Below are positions 32,560 through 41,321 of a stretch of DNA of 64,000 bases, in pieces. The stretch's first letter is position 1. Every line of letters begins with the position of its first letter. The translations under genes and the position numbers were made by a program. Below the pieces are notes generated by a model. That model searched no databases and was not told the DNA's origin. It saw only the letters and a program-made list of their open reading frames with translations. This stretch comes from CALAED01 sp036555725 (lineage in GTDB: Bacteria > Actinomycetota > Actinomycetes > Streptosporangiales > Streptosporangiaceae): NCBI GenBank assembly GCA_036555725.1, contig DATBKU010000031.1, forward strand, positions 1 to 64,000. Direction: 5' to 3'.

Positions 32560-33714
32560 ATGAACGTCGAACTTGGAATGCCTGGTGTACGTCCGTCGGT
32601 GGCGCGGCGTCGGAAGTCTCGTCAGATCATGGTGGGTTCGGTGCCGGTGGGCGGGGACGCCCCGGTGTCGGTGCAGTCGATGACGACGACGGTGACGGCG
32701 GACGTGAACGCGACGCTGCAGCAGATCGCCGAGTTGACCGCGTCGGGGTGTCAGATCGTGCGGGTTGCGGTGCCATCACAGGACGACGCGGACGCGCTCC
32801 CCGCGATCGCGGGGAAATCACAGATCCCGGTGATCGCCGACATCCACTTCCAGCCCAAGTACGTCTTCGCCGCGATCGACGCCGGCTGCGCGGCCGTCCG
32901 CGTCAACCCCGGCAACATCAAGAAGTTCGACGACAAGGTCGCCGAGATCGCGAAGGTCGCCAAGGAGGCGGGGACGCCGATCCGGATCGGGGTGAACGCC
33001 GGATCCCTCGACCCCAGGTTGCTGGAGCGGCACGGCAAGCCCAACGCCGACGCCCTCGTCGAGAGCGCGCTGTGGGAGTGTTCCTTGTTCGAGGAGCACG
33101 ACTTCCGCGACATCAAGATCTCCGTCAAGCATCACGACCCGGTGGTGATGATCGAGGCGTACCGCAAGCTCGCCGCCCGCTGCGACTACCCGCTCCATCT
33201 CGGCGTCACCGAGGCCGGTCCCGCGTTCCAGGGCACCATCAAGTCCTCGGTCGCGTTCGGGGCGTTGCTGGCCGAGGGGATCGGGGACACCATCCGGGTG
33301 TCGCTCTCGGCGCCGCCGGTCGAAGAGGTCAAGGTCGGTATCGGCATCCTGGAGGCGCTGCACCTGCGGGAACGCGGTCTGGAGATCGTGTCGTGCCCGT
33401 CGTGCGGCCGCGCCCAGGTCGACGTGTACACCCTCGCGGACCGGGTCACCGCCGGGCTGGAGGGCTTCCCCGCCCCGCTGCGGGTCGCCGTGATGGGGTG
33501 TGTGGTCAACGGTCCCGGTGAGGCCCGCGAGGCCGACCTGGGGGTGGCCTCGGGGAACGGTAAGGGGCAGATCTTCGTCAAGGGCAAGGTCGTCAAGACC
33601 GTCCCGGAAGACCAGATCGTGGAAACCCTCATCGAAGAGGCCATGACCATCGCCGAACAGATGGGCATCGACGTCGACCCCGACGGTCCAGGCCCCGAGG
33701 TCGTCGTCTCCTGA
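32560..33714 (+). CDS. ispG: 4-hydroxy-3-methylbut-2-en-1-yl diphosphate synthase (flavodoxin type)
   Basis: A 384-residue IspG/GcpE, an iron-sulfur enzyme that reduces methylerythritol cyclodiphosphate to HMBPP in the MEP pathway. The TIM-barrel part has SVQSMTTTVTADVNATLQQI, IPVIADIHFQPKYV and VRVNPGNIKKFDDKV. The [4Fe-4S] cysteines are the SCPSCGR pair near 279-282 and the MGCVVNGPGEA cysteine near 313, with the conserved Glu beside it. Length matches the bacterial single-barrel form. Last gene of the dxr cluster. Confidence 0.97.
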   Translation: MNVELGMPGVRPSVARRRKSRQIMVGSVPVGGDAPVSVQSMTTTVTADVNATLQQIAELTASGCQIVRVAVPSQDDADALPAIAGKSQIPVIADIHFQPKYVFAAIDAGCAAVRVNPGNIKKFDDKVAEIAKVAKEAGTPIRIGVNAGSLDPRLLERHGKPNADALVESALWECSLFEEHDFRDIKISVKHHDPVVMIEAYRKLAARCDYPLHLGVTEAGPAFQGTIKSSVAFGALLAEGIGDTIRVSLSAPPVEEVKVGIGILEALHLRERGLEIVSCPSCGRAQVDVYTLADRVTAGLEGFPAPLRVAVMGCVVNGPGEAREADLGVASGNGKGQIFVKGKVVKTVPEDQIVETLIEEAMTIAEQMGIDVDPDGPGPEVVVS

Positions 33715-33876
33715 CCGACCCCGCAGCACGTGATCATGTAATAGTTCCCATTTTCCAGTCACAATTGAGCAACCACTTGATCCGGGATCTCCCGCCGCTC
33801 GGTCGTAGGGAACACAATCTCCCCTTGTGGTAACGAACGCGACTCATGGGTGAGTACGCGGACAGAAGGGGACCTT

Positions 33877-35463
33877 GTGAAGCGAGTTGTAGCCATCGCC
33901 GCGGCGGTAGGCCTAGGTCTGACCGGCCTCGGCCTCACCGGGTCGGCCGGGGCGCGAACATCCGCCCCCGCCAAGGCCGCCGCGGGCAGCCTGTCGTGGG
34001 CGCCCTGTACCGATGACCTCGAAGGCAGCGGCCTGGACTGCGCCACCCTGCAAGTTCCGCTCGACTACAAGAATCCGCATGGCCAGAAGATCACGCTGGC
34101 GCTGTCCCGGGCCAAGCACACCGGCACGGCCGCGCAGTTCCAGGGCCCGATGCTGGTCAACCCGGGCGGCCCGGGCGGTGAGGGCCGGTCGTTCGCCCTC
34201 CGCGTGTTCAACGGCGCGTCCGCCGGCGTCAAGCAGGCCTACGACGTCATCGGCTTCGACCCACGCGGCGTCGCCGCCAGCCAGCCCTCGCTGAGCTGCG
34301 ACCCCGATTACTTCCTGCCGGTCCGGCAGGACTACGTGCCGCGCTCGATCGCGGAGGAGAACAGCTGGCGGGCGAAGGCGGCCGGCTACTCCAAGGCGTG
34401 CGGCCAGAAGTACGGCGCCGTACTCGACCACCTGAAGACGACCGACTCCGCGCAGGACATGGACTCCATCCGTGCCGCGCTCGGCGTCTCGAAGATCAAC
34501 TACTACGGCGCGTCGTACGGCACGTACCTCGGCTCCGTGTACGCCACGCTGTTCCCGACGCACGTGCGCCGCATGGTGCTCGACAGCATCGTCCGGCCGA
34601 GCGGCGTCTGGTACGACGACAACCTCGACCAGGACCGTGCGTTCGAGCGGAACATCAACAACTTCTTCGCCTGGGTCGCCCAGTACAACTCCGTGTACAA
34701 CGTGGCCCCGACGGCGAAGGGGGTCCGGGACTTCTACTACGACCTGCGGGCCAAGCTGCACAAGACGCCGGTCGCGAACGAGGTCGGCCCGGACGAGCTC
34801 GATGACAGTTTCCTGGTGCTCGGCTACATCGACCGCGGCCCGTACTGGGACTTCTTCGCCAACGTGCTGTCCGCGGTGAAGGCGGGCCACCCCGAGGCGC
34901 TCGTCGACGCGTACGAGAACTTCGGCCTGACCACCGACGACAACGGCTTCGCGATCTACAACGGCGTGCAGTGCACCGACGTCCAGTGGCCGACCAACTG
35001 GAACAAGTGGCGCCACGACAACTGGAAGGTCTACAAGGAAGCGCCGTTCGAGACCTGGGGCAACGCCTGGTTCAACGCATCGTGTATCACCTGGCCGGGC
35101 AAGGTCGGTAAGCCGGTCAACGTCGGCCACACCAGGAACCTGCCGAACATCCTGCTGTTCCAGGCCACGGAGGACGGGCCCACGCCGTTCCCCGGCGGGC
35201 TGGAGATGCACAAGCGGCTCAAGGGCTCGCGACTGGTGATCGAGGACGGCGGCCGTACGCACGGCGTCGTCGAGCGCGGCAACGCCTGCATCGACGACAA
35301 GTTCACGGCGTACCTGACCACCGGCGCGCTGCCGGCGGACTTCAGCCACTGTGACCACCTGCCGTACCCGGTGCCACCGTCAAGCTCGGCGAGCCTGTCG
35401 GTGACCACCAAGAGCGCGGCGCCGGGCAAGGCCGGGTTCCCGGAGGTCCTCGGCCGCCCGTAG
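33877..35463 (+). CDS. Secreted alpha/beta-hydrolase tripeptidyl-aminopeptidase-like protein (S33)
   Basis: A 528-residue exported hydrolase like the streptomycete tripeptidyl aminopeptidase/SlpD-SlpE group. GTG 33877 follows AAGGGGA; residues 1-26 (VKRVVAIAAAVGLGLTGLGLTGSAGA) are a signal peptide. MLVNPGGPGGEG forms the oxyanion region, the nucleophile is in YYGASYGTYLG, the acid in QATEDGPTPF and the base in GGRTHGVVERG, so the triad is complete. The C-terminal domain with paired cysteines (NGVQCTDVQW, NACIDD, FSHCDH) is typical. It probably trims N-terminal peptides outside the cell. A strong terminator follows. Confidence 0.92.
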   Translation: MKRVVAIAAAVGLGLTGLGLTGSAGARTSAPAKAAAGSLSWAPCTDDLEGSGLDCATLQVPLDYKNPHGQKITLALSRAKHTGTAAQFQGPMLVNPGGPGGEGRSFALRVFNGASAGVKQAYDVIGFDPRGVAASQPSLSCDPDYFLPVRQDYVPRSIAEENSWRAKAAGYSKACGQKYGAVLDHLKTTDSAQDMDSIRAALGVSKINYYGASYGTYLGSVYATLFPTHVRRMVLDSIVRPSGVWYDDNLDQDRAFERNINNFFAWVAQYNSVYNVAPTAKGVRDFYYDLRAKLHKTPVANEVGPDELDDSFLVLGYIDRGPYWDFFANVLSAVKAGHPEALVDAYENFGLTTDDNGFAIYNGVQCTDVQWPTNWNKWRHDNWKVYKEAPFETWGNAWFNASCITWPGKVGKPVNVGHTRNLPNILLFQATEDGPTPFPGGLEMHKRLKGSRLVIEDGGRTHGVVERGNACIDDKFTAYLTTGALPADFSHCDHLPYPVPPSSSASLSVTTKSAAPGKAGFPEVLGRP

Positions 35464-35514
35464 CCGTACGCGGCACGCGTCCCTGACGGACGAGTTCCGC
35501 GGGGACCAGCGCGA

Positions 35515-35550
35515 CGAGAGGCCCTCGGCCGGCAGGCGGAGGGCCTCTCG
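35515..35550 (+). terminator. Terminator hairpin after the S33 peptidase
   Basis: CGAGAGGCCCTC (35515-35526) pairs perfectly with 35539-35550 across a 12-base loop, 52 bases after the stop. No T-run follows. Confidence 0.8.
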
Positions 35551-35658
35551 CCGTTCGTTCGGGGTCGGACATCGGCTTCGCCACGCCGACGACCTACTCT
35601 TGTAACAGTGGGGCACTGTCCATCGATAACGTCGGCGGCTGCCTGGAGCGGGTAACCA

Positions 35659-36507
35659 ATGCGCATGCTCGGGTCGGCACCGGTGCGGGTCCTCGACGAC
35701 CGGCACCGTGAGGAGGCCCTGTCCATCCTGGACGCCGATGCGGTCGCGAACGTCTTCGTCGCGTCCAGGGTGCATGCCGTCGGCCTCGACCAGGCCCGGC
35801 TCGGCGCCCAGATGTGGGGGTACGTCGACAACGGGCGGCTGCGCTCACTGTGCTATTCCGGCGCCAACCTGGTACCCGTCGCCGCCACCTCCGAGGCCGT
35901 CCAGGCCTTCGCGGAGCGGGCCCGGGCGCAGGGGCGGCGCTGCTCGTCGATCGTCGGGCCGCTCGACGCGGTGACCGAGATGTGGGAGATTCTCGAGCCG
36001 TACTGGGGGCCGCCGCGCGCCATCCGCCAGGTTCAGCCGGTGATGGCCATCTCGCGGACCCCGGACGTCGAGCCCGATCCGGCCGTACGGCGGGTGCGCA
36101 TGGAGGAGTTCGACGTCGTCTACCCGGCGTGCGTGGCCATGTTCACCGAGGAGGTCGGCGTATCGCCGAGCGCGGGCGACGGGGGCGTGCTGTATCGGGC
36201 CCGCGTGGCCGAGCTGATCCGAGCGGGCCGGTCGTTCGCCCGGATCGAGAACGGCAAGGTCGTGTTCAAGGCCGAGGTCGGCGCCGTCACCCCGTACGCG
36301 TGCCAGGTGCAGGGCGTCTGGGTCGACCCGGCGATGCGCGGCAACGGGCTGTCCGTGCACGGCATGGCCGCGCTGGTCGAGGAGGCGCTGCGCACGATCG
36401 CGCCCACGGTCACGCTGTACGTCAACGACTACAACGCCGCGGCTCGGGCGGCCTACCGGCGCGTCGGGTTCACCGACGTGGGCACCTTCATGTCCGTGCT
36501 GTTCTGA
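35659..36507 (+). CDS. DUF4081-GNAT family N-acetyltransferase
   Basis: A 282-residue protein with an N-terminal DUF4081 domain (about 10-135) and a C-terminal GNAT domain, whose acetyl-CoA loop is QVQGVWVDPAMRGNGLSVHGM (near 216-236) and which ends with LYVNDYNAAARAAYRRVGF. This two-domain protein is conserved beside ispG in Actinobacteria, including mycobacteria. The target of acetylation is not known. Its last 55 bases overlap the 3' end of the convergent adenylate-kinase-like gene. Confidence 0.9.
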   Translation: MRMLGSAPVRVLDDRHREEALSILDADAVANVFVASRVHAVGLDQARLGAQMWGYVDNGRLRSLCYSGANLVPVAATSEAVQAFAERARAQGRRCSSIVGPLDAVTEMWEILEPYWGPPRAIRQVQPVMAISRTPDVEPDPAVRRVRMEEFDVVYPACVAMFTEEVGVSPSAGDGGVLYRARVAELIRAGRSFARIENGKVVFKAEVGAVTPYACQVQGVWVDPAMRGNGLSVHGMAALVEEALRTIAPTVTLYVNDYNAAARAAYRRVGFTDVGTFMSVLF

Positions 36508-37163
36508 CCATCGTCGCGCGCTAGCAGCGGCGGCAGGGCGAGCTTTCCACGGATGACCTGCTGCACGTCCTCCTTGCCGGGCCGGGCGTCGACGACGAAG
36601 ACGTACTCCTTGCGCCGGAACAGGTCCAGCACCGGGTTGGTCTTCTCGTGGAAGTCGCGCAGCCGGGCGGCGAGCGCCTCCTCCGTGTCGTCCTCCCGGG
36701 TGACGAGCGCGCCGCCGCAGACGTCGCAGCGGCCCTCGACCTTGGGCCGGTGGGCGATCAGGTTGTAGTCCATGCCGCACTGAGAGCACAGCCGGCGGGC
36801 CAGGACCCGCTGCCTGACCTCGCTGTCGGGCAGGTCGAGGTAGATCACGCCGTCGATGTCGTAGCTCTCCAGGAAGAACTCCGCCTGCCGCGCGTTGCGG
36901 GGAAACCCGTCGATGATGAAGCCGTAGTTCCAGTCGTGCTGGTCGAGCCGGTCGCGGACGACGTTCTCCACGAGGTCGTCGCTGACCAGTTCGCCCGCGG
37001 CCATCACCCGGCGCACCTGGGCGCCGAGCTTGGTGTGGTTTTGTACGTGCCACCGAAAGATGTCGCCGACCGCGATGTGCACCAGGTCGAAGTCGGCGGC
37101 GAGCATCGCACTCTGCGTGCCCTTGCCGCTGCCCTGCACACCCATGATCACGTACTTGCGCAT
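36453..37163 (-). CDS. Adenylate kinase-like nucleoside monophosphate kinase
   Basis: A 236-residue adenylate-kinase homologue. The P-loop GVQGSGKGT is at 8-16, VGDIFRW replaces the usual SGDMLR, GFIIDGFPRNARQAEF is the NMP-binding segment, and the LID carries a zinc site of CSQCG and CDVCGG. The main adk of actinobacteria usually sits in the ribosomal-protein cluster and has no zinc LID of this form, so this is likely a second paralogue; which nucleotide it uses is unclear. ATG 37163 is chosen because the upstream extension has no homology. Its tail (after about residue 215) overlaps the convergent GNAT gene. Confidence 0.85.
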   Translation of the reverse strand: MRKYVIMGVQGSGKGTQSAMLAADFDLVHIAVGDIFRWHVQNHTKLGAQVRRVMAAGELVSDDLVENVVRDRLDQHDWNYGFIIDGFPRNARQAEFFLESYDIDGVIYLDLPDSEVRQRVLARRLCSQCGMDYNLIAHRPKVEGRCDVCGGALVTREDDTEEALAARLRDFHEKTNPVLDLFRRKEYVFVVDARPGKEDVQQVIRGKLALPPLLARDDGQNSTDMKVPTSVNPTRR

Positions 37164-37317
37164 CGGCGTCTCCCCACGATCGCTGGGCGGCCTCGGACAA
37201 ACGGCCGACATGCCCCCGTTCAGCCTAGGTGCTGCCCACACGGCCAGAGAGACCGGCACACGCTTTGCCGGACCTTGCATTTACGCAGACGAGGGGCGCG
37301 GAGATGCGGCACACGCC

Positions 37318-38523
37318 CTAGCCGAGGGCGGCGGTCCAGGCGCGCATCCAGTCGGTGTAGTCCGTACAGTCGTCGCGGCCGTCGCCGCAGTCGCGCTGCG
37401 GCGTCCTGGCGAACGTCACCTTGTCGAGGTAGGCCCGGTCGCCGACGTGGTAAGCGCTGCAGAACCCGGCCTTGAGCCGGTCCCGCGAGCAGGCCTGCGG
37501 GTTGGCGGGCGCGACGCCATCCCACTCGGCGACCTGCTGCTGCACGTCGGGCGAAGTGATCCAGTTGAGCCACTGGTACATGCAGTTGGGGTGTTCGGCG
37601 CGGACGCCGATCATCCAGGAGTCCACCCAGCCGGTCACGCCCTCCTTGGGCGTCACCCCGGCCACCGAGCGGCCGGCCCGGGTGAGCACGTCGACGTGGT
37701 ACGGCCACACCTCGCCGAGCACGGCGTCACCGGTGGCGAAGGCGTCGACGGCGTCGGACGGATGCCGCCAGTACGTCTGGACGTTCGGCCGCTGTTTGAT
37801 GAGCAGCTCGGTCGCGGCGTCCAGCTGCTTGCGGGTCAGCTCGTACGGGTTCTTGATCTTGAGTGACCGGTCGGCGGACTTGAGGTAGAGCGCCGCGTCG
37901 CCGATCGTCAGCGGGGTGTCCCGTACGACTAGGCGGCCTTTGTACCTGGCGGCCTCGTTCTGGGCGAACAGCGCCGCCCAGCTCGTCGGCGCCGGCTGCA
38001 CCACCTTCGGGTCGTACATCAGCTGGTTGACGCCCCACACGAACGGCACGCCCAGCACCCGGCCGCCGCTCTTGAGTAGCCCGCGCAGCCGCGGCTCGAG
38101 GTCCTTGTGGGCGTCGATGAGGTCGGGGTTGACCGGCGTGACCTGATGGGCCGCGATGAGCCGGCCCGCCACCTCGGGCGGCGCCGAGACGCCGTCGTAC
38201 CGCCGGCTCGGGTTCGACAGCAGGTCGGTCATCTCCTGCGTGGTCGCGGCGTACTTCACGTTGACCTTGCACTTGGTACGTTCCTCGAACGGCCCCACCC
38301 AGTCGACGCGCGGGTCGCTGGAGCCGTTCTCGGCGTACCCGGGCCAGGTCACCAGGGTGAGCGCGCCCTCTCCCGCGCCGATCGTCTGCGCGACCCGCAG
38401 CGAGTCCTTGTCCTTGTTCTTGTCGCCGTTCTTGTCGTCACTGCCGGTGCAGCCCACGAGGACGGGCAGGACGGCGATCGCGATGGCCATCGTGACGCGT
38501 GCGATCGTACGTGACTGCCTCAT
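37318..38523 (-). CDS. Extracellular solute-binding lipoprotein (ABC type, spermidine/putrescine-like)
   Basis: A 401-residue lipoprotein. The signal peptide ends in VLVGC with the lipidated cysteine at about residue 25, then a Lys/Asp/Asn-rich linker (DDKNGDKNKDKD) and a periplasmic-binding-fold domain: LTLVTWPGYAENG, GVPFVWGVNQLMYDPKVVQPAP, DAVDAFATGDAVLGEVWPYHVDVL. The arrangement resembles PotD-type binding proteins. Four C-terminal cysteines (QACSRDRLKAGFCSAY, RDCGDGRDDCTDY) are unusual for this family and may form disulfides. No permease or ATPase gene is adjacent, so it is an orphan binding protein or a sensor component. Confidence 0.85.
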   Translation of the reverse strand: MRQSRTIARVTMAIAIAVLPVLVGCTGSDDKNGDKNKDKDSLRVAQTIGAGEGALTLVTWPGYAENGSSDPRVDWVGPFEERTKCKVNVKYAATTQEMTDLLSNPSRRYDGVSAPPEVAGRLIAAHQVTPVNPDLIDAHKDLEPRLRGLLKSGGRVLGVPFVWGVNQLMYDPKVVQPAPTSWAALFAQNEAARYKGRLVVRDTPLTIGDAALYLKSADRSLKIKNPYELTRKQLDAATELLIKQRPNVQTYWRHPSDAVDAFATGDAVLGEVWPYHVDVLTRAGRSVAGVTPKEGVTGWVDSWMIGVRAEHPNCMYQWLNWITSPDVQQQVAEWDGVAPANPQACSRDRLKAGFCSAYHVGDRAYLDKVTFARTPQRDCGDGRDDCTDYTDWMRAWTAALG

Positions 38524-38635
38524 GCCGCTCCCGAATACCCGATTGATCTCCCCGGCCCTCCTCGGCGAGCGTAACGGCGCCGGGCCGCGAGGTGTGAGCG
38601 GACTCCCGGGATCGCCCCGGATCTCAGCGGGGCCG

Positions 38636-38698
38636 GGTCTCGATTGGAACACGGCAGGTCTCGGTTTGCGCATGGCGGGTCTCGGTTCGGTCTCCGCC
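38636..38698. repeat. Three tandem 21-base repeats with GGTCTCG core
   Basis: GGTCTCG begins at 38636, 38657 and 38678, an exact 21-base period or two helical turns; each is followed by A/G-TT. They lie in the 246-base divergent region between the solute-binding lipoprotein and the VWA lipoprotein, 72-134 bases before the latter's ATG. An operator array is possible. Confidence 0.6.
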
Positions 38699-38769
38699 GG
38701 AGCCGTCCCGGGCGTACCACCGTCGATGGAGGCGACTGGGACGCTCCCCCGCATGACAGGAGGGCCACG

Positions 38770-40335
38770 ATGAGGATCAAGCTCGCCGCGTCCGCGGTGG
38801 TGGTCGCGCTGGTCGCGACCGGCTGCGCGGGCGGTGGTTCGGACCGTGCGAGCAAGGGGAGCGGCGGCCGGCAACCGGTCCCCGGCCAGGGCGCCCCCGC
38901 GCCGGGCCAAGCCGCTCCCCCGGCCGGACCGGCCAAGGGTCTGCAGCAGGACGAGACGGCGACCAGCTACCTGTCCACGTTCGCCGTCGATGTCGACACC
39001 GCGTCGTACGGCTTCGCCCGGCGCGCGATCTCCGATGGACGGCTGCCCGACCCACAGGCCATCCGGCCCGAGGAGTTCGTGAACCATTTCCGGCAGGCCT
39101 ATCCGGAACCGGAGGGCAACGGGTTCGCCATCTCCGCGGACGGCGGGCGGATGGCCGCGACCGACGGCGGGGACGTACGGATGCTCCGCGTCGGGCTGCA
39201 GACCCGATCGGCGTCGGCGGGCACCCGGCGCGACACGAACCTGACCTTCGTCATCGACACCTCGGGGTCAATGGCCGAGCCCGGACGGCTCGATCTCGTC
39301 AAGGACGCGCTGCACACGCTGGTCGATCAGCTGCGGCCCAGCGACCGGGTGGCGATCGTGGCGTACGAGAGCGAGGCCAGGTTGGTCCGGCCCATGACAC
39401 CGGCCGCGGAGAAGGAGAAGCTGGACGCGGCCATCGACACCCTGCGGGCGGGCAGCAGCACCAACCTCGAGGCCGGGATGGTGCTCGGGTACCAGGAGGC
39501 GCGCCGCGGTTTCCGCGCCGGGGTGACCAACCGTGTGATCATCGCGTCGGACGGCTTGGCCAACACGGGCGCCACCGACTCGGCGACGATCCTCAAGAAG
39601 GTCGCCGACGAGGCCGGTCAGGGCATCTCGCTGCTGTGCGTCGGCGTCGGCAGCAACTACGGCGACTCGCTCATGGAGCAGCTTGCCGACCACGGCGACG
39701 GCCGGGCGGTATACGTCTCCGAGCGCGACAAGGCGCGTGAGCTGTTCGTACGGGACCTGCCGGCCACCCTGGAGCTGCGGGCCCGCGACGCCAAGGCGCA
39801 GCTGGCCTTCGATCCCCAGCAGGTCGAGTCGTTCCGGCTGATCGGGTACGACGACCGCGGGCTGCGGCCCGAGGACTTCCGCAACGACACCGTCGACGGC
39901 GGCGAGATCGGTCCCGGCCACTCGGTCACCGCCCTCTACGCGATACGGCTGCGGCCCGGCGCCGCCGGTCACGTGGGCGACGTGACGGTGCGCTGGCAGG
40001 ACCCGGACAGCAGGGAGGCGCAGGAGAACGGCCGGACCATCACGGTCAGCGACCTGGCGCCCGACCTGTGGTCGGCGGGGTCGCCGCGACTGCGGGTGGA
40101 CGCAGCGGCCGCGTACTTCGCGGAGATCCTGCGCGACGGCAGCCACGGCACGCCGCCGCAAAGCCCGTACGTCACCCCCGCACCCGGGCCGTTCATCACG
40201 CGCGGACGGGTACCCGGCGAGGCGTGGCTGGGACTGTCGCAGCTATCGTCGTACGTCTCGGGAGTTGCGAGCGGCAGTGAAGATCGCGATGTCGCGGAAC
40301 TCGGCGACCTGATCCGGCGTACGGAAGGAATCTGA
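38770..40335 (+). CDS. VWA-domain lipoprotein (YfbK-like, DUF3520)
   Basis: A 521-residue lipoprotein. The signal peptide ends in LVATGC (lipid cysteine at about 19), followed by a Gly/Pro/Gln-rich linker. The N-terminal YfbK-type segment STFAVDVDTASYGFARRAI leads into a von Willebrand A domain with the MIDAS motif DTSGSM near 160 and IIASDGLANTG. The C-terminal region, ending LGLSQLSSYVSGVASG, matches DUF3520. Relatives are surface or envelope proteins of unclear role; metal-dependent ligand binding is expected. The gene has its own upstream region with three 21-base repeats and a large hairpin after the stop. Confidence 0.88.
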   Translation: MRIKLAASAVVVALVATGCAGGGSDRASKGSGGRQPVPGQGAPAPGQAAPPAGPAKGLQQDETATSYLSTFAVDVDTASYGFARRAISDGRLPDPQAIRPEEFVNHFRQAYPEPEGNGFAISADGGRMAATDGGDVRMLRVGLQTRSASAGTRRDTNLTFVIDTSGSMAEPGRLDLVKDALHTLVDQLRPSDRVAIVAYESEARLVRPMTPAAEKEKLDAAIDTLRAGSSTNLEAGMVLGYQEARRGFRAGVTNRVIIASDGLANTGATDSATILKKVADEAGQGISLLCVGVGSNYGDSLMEQLADHGDGRAVYVSERDKARELFVRDLPATLELRARDAKAQLAFDPQQVESFRLIGYDDRGLRPEDFRNDTVDGGEIGPGHSVTALYAIRLRPGAAGHVGDVTVRWQDPDSREAQENGRTITVSDLAPDLWSAGSPRLRVDAAAAYFAEILRDGSHGTPPQSPYVTPAPGPFITRGRVPGEAWLGLSQLSSYVSGVASGSEDRDVAELGDLIRRTEGI

Positions 40336-40666
40336 CCAGGGCGGAATATAGTTCTTTTTGACCCTAAGTCAACGTAATTCGTCAGCAGTTAGCCGGATCT
40401 TACTCGCCTGCCACCGCGATCGTGCGGACGTCTCCCACCGCACCTTCGGACGACGTCTGCACGATCACGGCAGGCGAGGAGGGCGGCGCAACTGTGGTCT
40501 ATGAGTTGGTTGCGCTGGGCCCTTCCAAGGACGCCGCCGGGTCCCGGGGAGCAGTCTGGTGCTTGGTTACCGCGCCACACACGGAGGTTGCTGGAGGGGA
40601 AATGGCGCGGCTGCTCATTCCGGGACCACGGCGGCACCGGCGGCGTGACCAGGCTGGGACAGCGGG
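40336..40666. other. Gene-poor intergenic stretch
   Basis: 331 bases without a credible gene. The start is AT-rich (GGAATATAGTTCTTTTTGACC). The hairpin at 40403-40478 is the only clear structure. A plus-strand frame across it has a Pro/Arg/Ser-rich translation unlike the neighbouring proteins and I do not accept it. Confidence 0.6.
40403..40478 (+). terminator. Large imperfect hairpin downstream of the VWA lipoprotein
   Basis: CTCGCCTGCC pairs with GGCAGGCGAG, GATCGTGC with GCACGATC and GACGTC with GACGTC, separated by small internal loops, around a loop near 40432-40452. It lies 67 bases after the stop. It may terminate transcription or be an intergenic repeat. Confidence 0.6.
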
Positions 40667-40981
40667 TCACCTTGCAGTGCTACCTGGCCACGCGGCCGCC
40701 GGCACCCGGCGGAGCGATCTTGCTGCGACGCCCTCGAGATGGAGGGAGGCCGAGGGGCGCCGTATGCCCTGCCGGGAGTCATTAAGAGTCGCGGTGTGCT
40801 GGATCACCTCGATGCTGGCTATGAGCTTCTGTTGAGTGACCGCTTCAACGAAGTCACCGATGTCCCGATCAGCGGGAGGCAACGCCCACCAATGCCCCGT
40901 CGCCAGGCCGAACCATATGGTCCACCTGGGAAATCGCCTGTGCAGCACAGCGATCTCGACGGTGTGGTCGTCAGCAGGCAT
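40667..40981 (-). CDS. Small actinobacterial hypothetical protein
   Basis: A 104-residue protein whose first 60 residues (FPRWTIWFGLATGHWWALPPADRD, then DFVEAVTQQKLIASIEVIQ) look like a small, widespread actinobacterial family rich in Trp that often accompanies helix-turn-helix regulators; no such regulator is next to it here. The C-terminal 35 residues are Arg/Ser/Ala-rich and look like read-on past an ancestral stop. ATG 40981 has GGAG eight bases upstream. The surrounding DNA is lower in GC. No function can be assigned; expression is uncertain. Confidence 0.45.
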   Translation of the reverse strand: MPADDHTVEIAVLHRRFPRWTIWFGLATGHWWALPPADRDIGDFVEAVTQQKLIASIEVIQHTATLNDSRQGIRRPSASLHLEGVAARSLRRVPAAAWPGSTAR

Positions 40982-41034
40982 GGCATATCTCCGCGACCAG
41001 GACCCCTTTTGAATGATTATTGTCACATTAATTT

Positions 41035-41056
41035 GCGACAAGCCCCATAGTGTCGC
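41035..41056 (-). promoter_or_regulatory. Inverted repeat GCGACA-N10-TGTCGC in an AT-rich upstream region
   Basis: The arms at 41035-41040 and 41051-41056 are exact. The region lies 54-75 bases upstream of the 40981 start; TTGTCG and TAATCA boxes on the minus strand, 16 bases apart, could form its promoter. The remaining bases to 41321 hold poly-T/AT-rich sequence (41085-41110) and no gene that I can see. Confidence 0.35.
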
Positions 41057-41321
41057 GGGCCAACAGATTCGGTCAAGTGAAGTAGAAATTATTTGTTTGG
41101 TTTTTTGTGAAGGAAACTCATTGCCGTATCTGGGAACGTACCAACCGGTGTCGTGATCGGCACAAACTTCACATTACTGGCCATCTGGTGACGTTCCTCC
41201 GGCACCATCGATCCACATCCGGTCAGACACTGTCAAGTCAGATGACGTTGTCAGTTTCCACCGGCAGGGCAAGGGCGCGCGGCGAGCCTCACCGCGGTCT
41301 TGGAGGGAGCGGGTCGCCCGG

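Noticed and set aside
40422..40835. 137-codon plus-strand frame after the VWA gene
   Set aside because: It starts inside the large hairpin, has no ribosome site and is Pro/Arg/Ser-rich.
40739..41050. 103-codon plus-strand frame
   Set aside because: Antisense to the more protein-like 40981-40667 frame; no start signal.
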